Shown in pieces: positions 1 through 5,679 of a DNA stretch of 6,252 bases (position 1 is its first letter; each line of letters begins with the position of its first letter). The notes beneath the pieces were generated by a model. It did no database searches, was not told the origin of the DNA, and worked only from the letters and a program-made list of their open reading frames with translations. The position numbers and the translations under genes were made by a program. Source of the DNA: Rhodothermaceae bacterium. GTDB taxonomy: Bacteria; Bacteroidota; Rhodothermia; Rhodothermales; Rubricoccaceae. Location of the stretch: NCBI GenBank assembly GCA_013003465.1, contig JABDIZ010000237.1, positions 1 through 6,252 of the forward strand, given 5' to 3'.

Positions 1-1399
1 GTGGGAGGCTCCCGAGGGCGGAGGGCGGGACGCCGGGGATCTGAAGGATGGGGTGGGTGGACCCGGCGGGCGTGAGCACCAGCCCGGCCTCGTCTACGCC
101 GGAACGGACTACCTCCGGCGTGGCCGGGAGCACGTCGCCGAAGGCGCGGCCGAGCGTCATCAGGTCCGTCTGACGAGCCAGTACGAACAGCGCCGGAAGG
201 CCCGCCTCGATGGCCGCCGCGAGGCGCGTCGTCGTCGCACCATCGGCCGCGCGGCTAGGGTAACCTGCGAGCACCACGGCGTCGAAAGCCGACAGGTCTG
301 CGGGCAGGGTGCCTTCGTAGAACTGCCCCGGGGCCCGCTGCGTGCGTGGCGTCAGCTCAATGTTGGGATCGGTTTCGAGGAGGGTGCGGAGGGCTGTGAG
401 GTCGGGACCCGGGGCGCCGGACACAAGCAGCACCTGCCGCTTCGTGTCGAGCACGCGCACCGCGACCGTCTCCGTGTTGTTGCGGTACGTCGCCTCCTCG
501 GGCTGCCGCGAGACGCCGACGGTGTAGCGCCGCAGCCCCGCCACGGTCGGCGTCACCAGTAATTCCGTCGTGACTTCGAGGCCGTCGGCGGGCAGCGTGA
601 TCGCCTCGGAGGCGACGGTCTGCCCGTTTTCCGTGAGGACTACCGTGGCGCGCTCGTTTGCGAAGCCACTCGCGCGGACGCCCACCTGCACCGGCAACTG
701 ACTGCCCACGTACGCCACGTCGTTCGTCACCACACGCCCGATCCGTACGTCCTGCTGCGTCGTCGTGTCGCCGACGACGGCGGTGTAGATGGGCACGCGG
801 TAGCGCTCGGCGAGGTAGAGCGGGTTGCGGCCCGTGTTGTAGCGCCCGTCCGAGAGGAGCAGCACGCCGCGCAGGTTGCGCCCGTCGAAATCGCGCTCAA
901 TGCGCTGGAGCGCGCGGGCGATGTCGGTCCGCTCGCCATCGAACTGCAGCGAGTCCGGCGAAGCGTCGCGGAGGGGTTCGGCGTCGGAGGCGAAGGTGTA
1001 GAGACGGAGTGCGTCGTCGCCGGGTAGGCCAGCGAGGGCCTCAGTCAGGGCTGCCGAAGGGGGCGCTCCCGTGCCGACTTCAGGATCGGTGGTCAGGCTC
1101 TCGCTCACGTCGAAGAGGACGGCCAGCAGCGGTGGCTCCTCGTTGCGCTCGATGCGCCGGAAGACCGGATCGAAGAGCAGCAGGAGGACCACAAACAGGG
1201 CCACGAAGCGGAGTCCCGCAAGGAGCAGGCGGCGTCCGCCGGTCACGCTCGGCGTTGTGCGGCTGTACGTCCACCACGTGAGTGCGCCCGCCCCGAGCAG
1301 GGCGAGCACGAGCAGCAGCGGCGAGGTAGCGAGCGAAAGATCCACGGGGGCGATCCAGAAAGCGATGGGCCTGTAACGGCGCACGCCCGAATATCGCAT
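1..1399 (-). CDS. Membrane-anchored von Willebrand factor A (VWA) domain protein, C-terminus cut off by the window edge
   Basis: An open minus-strand frame of 466 complete codons with no stop before the left edge. Numbered from the ATG at 1399, hydrophobic segments lie at about residues 27-45 and 58-76. A VWA domain follows with a complete metal site: D97-x-S99-x-S101, then T158 in RTDIARAL and D184 in LLLSDGR. Residues about 205-300 look like beta-rich, extracytoplasmic Ig-like sequence (VQVGVRASGFANERATVVL). From about 310 (VLLVSGAPGPDL, then FDAVVLAGYPS) the chain resembles the glutamine amidotransferase-like fold found in similar bacterial VWA proteins; I see no Cys nucleophile there, so catalysis is unlikely. 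The missing end probably holds more of this fold and perhaps a last membrane helix. The ATG at 1399 was chosen for its GGAG ribosome site. In-frame ATGs at 1411 and 1435 and a GTG at 1345 are alternatives; the GTG would put the first helix near the N-terminus, as is usual. The substrate is unknown; a surface scaffold or metal-dependent adhesion role is inferred. It may be co-transcribed with the deaminase gene upstream. Confidence 0.88.
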   Translation of the reverse strand, partial: MRYSGVRRYRPIAFWIAPVDLSLATSPLLLVLALLGAGALTWWTYSRTTPSVTGGRRLLLAGLRFVALFVVLLLLFDPVFRRIERNEEPPLLAVLFDVSESLTTDPEVGTGAPPSAALTEALAGLPGDDALRLYTFASDAEPLRDASPDSLQFDGERTDIARALQRIERDFDGRNLRGVLLLSDGRYNTGRNPLYLAERYRVPIYTAVVGDTTTQQDVRIGRVVTNDVAYVGSQLPVQVGVRASGFANERATVVLTENGQTVASEAITLPADGLEVTTELLVTPTVAGLRRYTVGVSRQPEEATYRNNTETVAVRVLDTKRQVLLVSGAPGPDLTALRTLLETDPNIELTPRTQRAPGQFYEGTLPADLSAFDAVVLAGYPSRAADGATTTRLAAAIEAGLPALFVLARQTDLMTLGRAFGDVLPATPEVVRSGVDEAGLVLTPAGSTHPILQIPGVPPSALGSLP

Positions 1400-1405
1400 C
1401 CCGCT

Positions 1406-1409
1406 CTCC
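1406..1409 (-). promoter_or_regulatory. Ribosome binding site for the VWA gene (GGAG)
   Basis: Read on the minus strand, GGAG is followed by six bases (AGCGGG) and the ATG at 1399. This is the clearest Shine-Dalgarno match seen before any gene here and is why 1399 was preferred over the in-frame ATGs at 1411 and 1435. Rhodothermia-like genomes often do without such sites, so this is supportive, not decisive. Confidence 0.45.
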
Positions 1410-1461
1410 ATCGCGGGCGCCAATTCCTCATGCATCGGCTGTCCGTTCGGATGGCATGCCG

Positions 1462-2241
1462 CTACGCGCGTAGGCCGTCGCCGATGAACGCGCCGGGAAG
1501 CAGCGCTTCGGGGGTGGTCGTCTCGGGCGGGCCATCGCCGCGGTCGATGACGAGGGGCACGCCAGCGGCCAACTCGACCAGCACCTGCCGACACGCGCCG
1601 CAGGGCGTAGCACCCGGGTCTTTAGGGCATGTCAGGAAAAGGCGGCGGGGCGGGGCGAGGCCGTAGCTCCGCGCCGTAGCAAGGGCGACACGCTCGGCGC
1701 AGAGGCCGCGTGTCCAGTCTGGGTGCTCCACATTGCAGCCGGGGACGAGATCGCCGTCGCTGGTTTCGACGACACAGCCGACGGGGAAGTTGGATTCGGG
1801 GATGTGCGCGCGGGTAGCCGCGTCGGCGGCGCGGGCCAAGCCCTCCGGTTCCGTTATTGCCAACCGAGCAGCCGGGGTAAGCATCTGCGCAGGGGCGGGC
1901 AGGGCCTCAGCAGACCCGGCGACGAGCAGATCCGGCGCAGCAAGCGTCCAGTCGGTGTCCAGCGCCCCGGTGAGGAAGGCCGGGGCTGCGGCATCGAACG
2001 GCTGCGACTGCACCACGGCAACGAGATCCGCGCGGCCCGCACAGCGCATCGTGCAGGTTGCCGAGAGCAGCGCCGGGATGAGCAGGGGAAACGACGCGTT
2101 CTCAACGCGCACGCCGGGAACCCAGGTGCCGTCGCTCAGCAGTGCCGCCACGGATTCTTTCCGTCCGCTGTACGGCACATACGCCCGGTCTTCGATAGAA
2201 TGCGCGAGGGCACGAAGGGCATCGATTGGCGTATCAGGCAT
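1462..2241 (-). CDS. cdd: Cytidine deaminase, tandem-domain form with the active site in the C-terminal half
   Basis: Hydrolytic deamination of cytidine and deoxycytidine to uridine and deoxyuridine in cytoplasmic pyrimidine salvage. The 259-residue protein (ATG at 2241) contains two deaminase folds. The C-terminal half carries the whole active site: substrate-binding NVE at 170-172, zinc ligand Cys and catalytic Glu in CAE at 181-183, and the other zinc ligands in PCGAC (C214, C217), preceded by NFPVG at about 151-155. The N-terminal half keeps the family outline (AYVPYSG at 20-26, GVRVENASF at 43-51), but the CAE stretch has become IPAL and no PCxxC follows, so it cannot bind zinc there. 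The length suits the two-domain dimeric class (E. coli Cdd is 294 residues), not the single-domain tetrameric class of about 130. E. coli has its catalytic half first, so the order is reversed here. An in-frame TTG at 2271 would add ten residues (PYSPHPCAS); ATG was preferred. Neither start has a clear ribosome site. The VWA gene follows after 62 bases, possibly in the same transcript. Confidence 0.92.
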   Translation of the reverse strand: MPDTPIDALRALAHSIEDRAYVPYSGRKESVAALLSDGTWVPGVRVENASFPLLIPALLSATCTMRCAGRADLVAVVQSQPFDAAAPAFLTGALDTDWTLAAPDLLVAGSAEALPAPAQMLTPAARLAITEPEGLARAADAATRAHIPESNFPVGCVVETSDGDLVPGCNVEHPDWTRGLCAERVALATARSYGLAPPRRLFLTCPKDPGATPCGACRQVLVELAAGVPLVIDRGDGPPETTTPEALLPGAFIGDGLRA

Positions 2242-2314
2242 GGAAGCGCAGGGGTGAGGCGAGTAGGGCAATCTAGGCCCGAGCCCTGTCGTTCCGCATT
2301 AGCTTACGCACCCG

Positions 2315-2403
2315 GCCGGGATGGTGAAAGTGGTAGACACAGCAGACTTAAAATCTGCCGACGCGCAAGCGTTGTACGGGTTCGACTCCCGTTCCCGGCA
2401 CCA
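2315..2403 (+). tRNA. tRNA-Leu, anticodon UAA, CCA encoded
   Basis: A complete class II tRNA. The acceptor stem GCCGGGA (2315-2321) pairs with TCCCGGC (2393-2399), followed by discriminator A (2400) and genomic CCA (2401-2403). The D stem is GTG/CAC with the usual GGT in its loop. The anticodon stem GCAGA/TCTGC closes the loop CTTAAAA, placing the anticodon TAA at 2349-2351. The long variable arm GACGC-gcaa-GCGTT (2360-2373) and discriminator A mark it as leucine. The T arm is ACGGG-TTCGACT-CCCGT. It reads UUA and, by wobble, UUG. I saw no UUA codon in the peptidase or methyltransferase genes here, but several UUG. A weak -10-like TAGCTT at 2300-2305 sits nine bases upstream, followed by a GC-rich stretch; no convincing -35 was seen. 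The gene stands alone, diverging from the deaminase gene and ending four bases from a convergent gene. Confidence 0.98.
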
Positions 2404-2407
2404 CTGC

Positions 2408-3394
2408 CTAACCCAGTACCGTGCGCTCGGGCAGCACCGGCGATTGCTCGGAGGCCGTGGAGGCGCGAGGCTCCAGCGGGAGCCCTGCGTCGGCCCAGGC
2501 CGGAACGCCCCCGGCCACCACGTATACCGCCATGTACCCCCAGGTCAGCGCCCGCTGCGCGGCGGCATCCGAATCGACGCCTTCGCCGCAGACGAAGATC
2601 ACGGGCATGGCGAAGTTGGCCGGTAGATCCTGCGCCAGCAACGTCGAGAGGGGGCGGTGTTGGGCGTGGGGCAGGGCGCCCACCTGGTCGCGCTCGTCGG
2701 GGAGGCGCACGTCCACCAGCATGGCGCCGCGGGCGATCAGGGGCGGGACCTCTTCCGCAGCAATCGGCTGCACGGTCCCGCGTGGCATCGCAGGCAGGAT
2801 TGCCAGCGGCTCGTCGTCCTCAATCAGAATCGGCCCCAGCAAATCGAGAAGGGCGTCGTGGGAGAGGATGCCGGTGTGGCGCGCCCGCACCATGCCCTCG
2901 CGGTCGATGACGATGGTGGTCGGCAGCAATTCGATGTCGCCGAACTGGTGGGCAGCGGTCTGGGCGGGGTCGGCGAGGAGGGCGAACGTCGGGGCCGTGT
3001 TGGCCTCCAGCCAGGTCCCGAGTGCCATCTCCGGGTCCTCGTCTTCGGTGATGCCGACCACCAGCACCTCGTCGGCCAGTTCCTGCGCGAGGGTGTCGAG
3101 GGAGGCGAGCCCGTCCTGGCTCAGTTCGTTCCATGTCGCCCAGAAGTTGAGCACGACGATGCGGCCCCGCTCGTCGGCCAGCACGAAGTCGCCCTCCGGT
3201 CCAGACAGCCGAACGGGAGGCGCGAGGGTGTCCTCGGAGAACGCATCGTCTGGCTCATCGGGGAGGCGGAGTGCCGATGAATCCTCCAACGGAGCCTCGG
3301 CAGCGAGCCCGTCGTGGGGTTGGTCCATCTCGTTTTCGCAGCCGAGCAGCAGCGCCGTGAGGAGGAGAACCGACAGGCCGTGACGAAGCATCAT
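2408..3394 (-). CDS. Predicted lipoprotein: CXXC-less TlpA-like thioredoxin-fold domain fused to a rhodanese domain
   Basis: The 328-residue product starts with a lipoprotein signal: a short basic N-terminus, a hydrophobic run and a lipobox LLLGC with the lipidated Cys at 19. An acidic, probably disordered linker follows to about 58. Residues about 59-190 form a TlpA/redoxin-like thioredoxin fold (VVLNFWATW at 80-88, cis-Pro in LLPTTIVID at P158). Where TlpA proteins have W-C-x-x-C, this one has W88-N-E-L-S92, so both redox cysteines are missing. Residues about 207-308 are a rhodanese domain: LVDVR at 226-230, active-site Cys269 in the loop CGEGVDS, and the closing GGVPAWADAGLPL. This half could carry a persulfide or pass on sulfane sulfur; the redoxin half is probably a binding or structural module. 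Predicted location is the periplasmic face of a membrane. The gene begins 27 bases after the bacilliredoxin gene on the same strand, so an operon is likely. Tandem ATGs at 3394 and 3391 are both possible starts; no ribosome site is evident. Domain calls are firm; the joint function is inference. Confidence 0.88.
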   Translation of the reverse strand: MMLRHGLSVLLLTALLLGCENEMDQPHDGLAAEAPLEDSSALRLPDEPDDAFSEDTLAPPVRLSGPEGDFVLADERGRIVVLNFWATWNELSQDGLASLDTLAQELADEVLVVGITEDEDPEMALGTWLEANTAPTFALLADPAQTAAHQFGDIELLPTTIVIDREGMVRARHTGILSHDALLDLLGPILIEDDEPLAILPAMPRGTVQPIAAEEVPPLIARGAMLVDVRLPDERDQVGALPHAQHRPLSTLLAQDLPANFAMPVIFVCGEGVDSDAAAQRALTWGYMAVYVVAGGVPAWADAGLPLEPRASTASEQSPVLPERTVLG

Positions 3395-3421
3395 AGAGGC
3401 AGTGGAGGCGCGTGAGGTGGG

Positions 3422-3775
3422 CTATGCCGCCCGACGGGCGGCTTGGTGGGCGGCAGCGCGCAAGTCTTCGGCGCGGATGCTGCCGTGGCTCTGGTGGATC
3501 ACGGGCTCGCCCTGGTACACGATGAACGCCTGGGGCGTCTCGTGTCGTACCCCGAGGCGTTCGGCGAGGGCACTTGATACCATCCGCGCCTGCTGCACAG
3601 TCACCATGTAGAGCGGCAGGTCGCCGTGCTCCGCCAGCTGCATGAACACGCGCTGGCCGCGCGCCGACACCATGCAGGCGGCACTGTGCTTCAGCAACGC
3701 GACCGGCTGCGTTTGCGAGGCGGCGAGCATCGCTTCAGCATCAGCGGGGGTGTGGAGGGGCGTAACGGAAGCCAT
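3422..3775 (-). CDS. ytxJ: YtxJ-like monothiol bacilliredoxin (bacillithiol-system redox protein)
   Basis: A 117-residue cytoplasmic thioredoxin-fold protein with no signal peptide. The motif KHSAACMVSA (about 29-38) matches the YtxJ pattern KHSTxCPIS, leaving one active-site Cys at 34. The later stretch DLPLYMVTV (52-60), then GVRHETPQAFIVYQGE (75-90, cis-Pro at 81) and IHQSHGSI (93-100), follows the family closely, including its characteristic His-x-Ser-His. In bacillithiol-producing bacteria, members are thought to remove bacillithiol from S-bacillithiolated proteins. Presence of the gene hints at bacillithiol or a related thiol in this organism, but no bsh biosynthesis gene is in view. 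The ATG at 3775 was chosen because the family starts about here and the upstream in-frame GTG (3823) would add 16 non-conserved residues and read through the intergenic palindrome. No ribosome site was seen. It is first in a likely two-gene unit with the redoxin-rhodanese lipoprotein and diverges from the peptidase gene. Confidence 0.87.
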   Translation of the reverse strand: MASVTPLHTPADAEAMLAASQTQPVALLKHSAACMVSARGQRVFMQLAEHGDLPLYMVTVQQARMVSSALAERLGVRHETPQAFIVYQGEPVIHQSHGSIRAEDLRAAAHQAARRAA

Positions 3776-3891
3776 CGGTGGGAGCGTGGGCGTAGATTGC
3801 GCTGCTCCACGGAGCAGGCACACCGGATGCCCGAAGATACGGTGTTCACCCGCTCACTCCGTCTCGTTTACGCCATTATTCGCACGCACGA
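3776..3891. other. Divergent intergenic region between the bacilliredoxin and peptidase genes
   Basis: These 116 bases separate two genes transcribed away from each other, so promoters for both should lie here. The one symmetric element is the palindrome at 3802-3817. On the minus strand, TATCTTCG (3839-3832) is one base from the Bacteroidota -7 box TAnnTTTG, but I see no TTTG/TTG element at the right distance. Reading it as a promoter for the bacilliredoxin gene would put the palindrome at or just after the transcription start. I found no convincing promoter for the peptidase gene by eye. Confidence 0.5.
3802..3817. repeat. Perfect 7-2-7 palindrome in the divergent intergenic region (candidate operator)
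   Basis: CTGCTCC-AC-GGAGCAG is a perfect inverted repeat with seven-base arms and a two-base centre. With one unpaired G at 3801 it extends three more pairs on each side (TGC at 3798-3800, GCA at 3818-3820). It lies 27 bases upstream of the bacilliredoxin start and 75 bases upstream of the peptidase start, inside the 116-base region between the two divergent genes. The two-base centre is too tight for a good RNA hairpin without opening inner pairs, and no T-run follows, so a dimeric regulator site is likelier than a terminator. The regulator is not known from this window. Confidence 0.4.
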
Positions 3892-5679
3892 ATGACCGCC
3901 ATGCCCCCCGCTACCGGCGCCGAACAGGTCCGCTGGAACCTCGCTGACCTCTACGAAGACCACGCCACCCTCGACGCCGATCTCCGACAGTCCGAAACCG
4001 ACGCCGAGGCCTTCGCCGCCCGGTACCGAGGCCGCGTGGCCGATCTCGATGCGTCCGCATTCGCTGAGGCGATGGCGACGCTAGCGGATCTGCACGACCG
4101 CGTTGGGCGGGCCTTTACCTACGCCTACCTCCACTGGTCCACGGCCACGGAGGACGCCGCGCGGGGCGCGCTACTCCAGAAGGTCCGCGAGGCGTACACG
4201 CGCACGGGGCAGCATCTCATCTTCTTCGATGTCGAGTGGGCCGAGCTGGACGAGGCCAAGGCCGATACGCTCCTTGCTGACGACGCCCTCGCGTCGTATC
4301 GCCACTACCTCGAACTCAAGCGCGAGGCGCGCGAGCACATCCTGTCGGAGCCCGAGGAGAAAATCCTGTCCGAGAAAGCCGTGACGGGCTGGAGCGCCTG
4401 GAATCGGTTCTTCGATGAGACGCTCGGTGCCGCACGCTTTTCCTTCGAGGGCGAGGACTTGCCGCTCCAACAGGTTCTCACCAAGTTGCACGAGCCGAAT
4501 CGGGCCACGCGCGAGGCAGCGCAGGCGTCGGTGACGGAGGGCCTCGTCCGCCTGCAACGCCCGCTCACGTATGTCTTCAACACGATCCTGGCCGACAAGG
4601 CCTCGACCGACCGGCTCCGCGGCTATACGCACTGGCTCGACGCGCGCAACGAGTCCAACGAGATCCAACGGGCGAGCGTGGAGGCGCTGATCGAAGCCGT
4701 GACGGGGCGCTACGACCTCGTCCATCGTTTCTACGGCCTCAAGCGGCGCCTCCTTGGCCTCGACACGCTCGTCGATTACGACCGCTACGCGCCGCTCGGC
4801 GAAACGGCGGAGACCTACGACTGGACGCGTGCCCGCGAGACCATCCTCGATGCGTACGGCGCCTTCCATCCCGAGATGGGCCGGATCGCCGGGCTGTTTT
4901 TCGAGGGGAACTGGATCGACGCACCGCCCGAGGCGGGCAAGCGTGGGGGGGCCTTCAGCCACGGCGCCGTGCCGAGCGCGCACCCCTACATCTTGCTCAA
5001 CTTCACCGGCAAGGTGCGCGACGTGCAGACGCTCGCTCACGAACTCGGCCACGGCATTCACCAGTACGTCTCGCGCGACCAGGGTGTCTTTCACGCCGAC
5101 ACGCCGCTGACGACGGCCGAGACGGCCTCGGTCTTCGGCGAGATGCTCGTCTTTCAGCGCCTCCTCGCCACCCTGGACGATCCGGCCGACCGGCTCTCGC
5201 TCCTCGTCGAGAAAATTGATGACTCGATGGCGACCGTCTTCCGGCAGGTCACGATGAACCGCTTCGAGGACCGCATTCACGAGGCGCGCCGCACCGAGGG
5301 CGAACTGCCCCCCGCCGCCTTCGCCGAGCACTGGATGACCACGCAGCGCGCGATGTACGGCGACAGCGTAACGCTCACGGACAACTACCGGCACTGGTGG
5401 AGCTACATTCCGCACTTCGTCCACACGCCCGGCTACGTCTACGCCTACGCGTTCGGCGAACTGCTTGTGCTTGCCCTCTACGCCCGCTATCTGGAAGAAG
5501 GCCCGGCGTTCGCCGAGAAGTACCTCGCCCTCCTCGCCGCGGGCGGCTCCGACTGGCCGCACATCCTCGTCGGCCGCCTCGGCATTGATCTGCAGGACCC
5601 CGCGTTCTGGGACCAGGGACTCGACGCGATCGCGGTGCTCATTGAGGAGGCGGAACACGCAGCCGTGGTTTCCGCATGA
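3892..5679 (+). CDS. pepF: Oligoendopeptidase F, M3 family zinc metallopeptidase
   Basis: Cytoplasmic zinc endopeptidase that cleaves short peptides, usually acting in peptide turnover after larger proteases. The 595-residue length matches the PepF (M3B) family of about 600. The N-terminal half is the mainly helical lid region, including the M3 N-terminal domain at about 110-180 (SEPEEKILSEKAVTG lies at 156-170). The catalytic half holds the zinc motif H383-E384-L-G-H387 in LAHELGHGIHQYV, with E384 as catalytic base and E410 in TAETASVFGE as third ligand. The substrate-binding and transition-state segment near 504-525 reads YIPHFVHTPGYVYAYAFGE, the equivalent of the family's HFY...YVYQYA. No signal peptide was seen. 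ATG at 3892 gives MTAMPPATG; the ATG at 3901 is an equally plausible start, and neither has a ribosome site. The stop overlaps the methyltransferase start (ATGA), implying one transcript and translational coupling. A run of seven G at 4945-4951 lies within the frame but does not break it. Confidence 0.97.
   Translation: MTAMPPATGAEQVRWNLADLYEDHATLDADLRQSETDAEAFAARYRGRVADLDASAFAEAMATLADLHDRVGRAFTYAYLHWSTATEDAARGALLQKVREAYTRTGQHLIFFDVEWAELDEAKADTLLADDALASYRHYLELKREAREHILSEPEEKILSEKAVTGWSAWNRFFDETLGAARFSFEGEDLPLQQVLTKLHEPNRATREAAQASVTEGLVRLQRPLTYVFNTILADKASTDRLRGYTHWLDARNESNEIQRASVEALIEAVTGRYDLVHRFYGLKRRLLGLDTLVDYDRYAPLGETAETYDWTRARETILDAYGAFHPEMGRIAGLFFEGNWIDAPPEAGKRGGAFSHGAVPSAHPYILLNFTGKVRDVQTLAHELGHGIHQYVSRDQGVFHADTPLTTAETASVFGEMLVFQRLLATLDDPADRLSLLVEKIDDSMATVFRQVTMNRFEDRIHEARRTEGELPPAAFAEHWMTTQRAMYGDSVTLTDNYRHWWSYIPHFVHTPGYVYAYAFGELLVLALYARYLEEGPAFAEKYLALLAAGGSDWPHILVGRLGIDLQDPAFWDQGLDAIAVLIEEAEHAAVVSA

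Noticed and set aside
1400..1461. GGCATGCC palindrome between the deaminase and VWA genes, as a terminator
   Set aside because: An eight-base self-complementary site with no loop or T-run. It is a restriction-site-like chance palindrome, not a terminator.
2265..2314. Possible hairpins (AGGGC/GCCCT, GGGC/GCCC) and a TAGCTT promoter box upstream of the tRNA
   Set aside because: Arms of four to five bases are expected by chance at this GC content, and no -35 element at proper spacing supports the box.
2315..2403. tRNA-Leu as an integration site for a mobile element
   Set aside because: No integrase gene or direct repeat of the tRNA 3' end was seen. Both flanks are ordinary housekeeping genes of similar base composition.
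2321..2626. Plus-strand open frame beginning MVKVVDTADLKSADAQ
   Set aside because: Its start lies inside tRNA-Leu. This peptide is a well-known false gene product of translated tRNA-Leu sequences, and the rest is antisense to the lipoprotein gene.
1723..2910. 395-codon plus-strand open frame
   Set aside because: It runs antisense to the deaminase gene, through the tRNA and into the antisense of the lipoprotein gene. Its Arg/Pro-rich, low-complexity composition is typical of a shadow frame.
2421..3383. 320-codon plus-strand open frame opposite the lipoprotein gene
   Set aside because: Ser/Arg-rich with no domain pattern. The minus strand has a clear lipobox, redoxin fold and rhodanese domain.
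4945..4951. Run of seven G inside the peptidase gene, as a possible phase-variable tract
   Set aside because: The frame is intact on both sides, the tract is short for slippage control, and a housekeeping peptidase is an unlikely target. It is worth remembering only as a possible sequencing-error site.
4171..5658. 495-codon minus-strand open frame opposite the peptidase gene
   Set aside because: High GC leaves long antisense frames open. The sense frame has full M3 peptidase motifs, while this one shows no recognisable domain.
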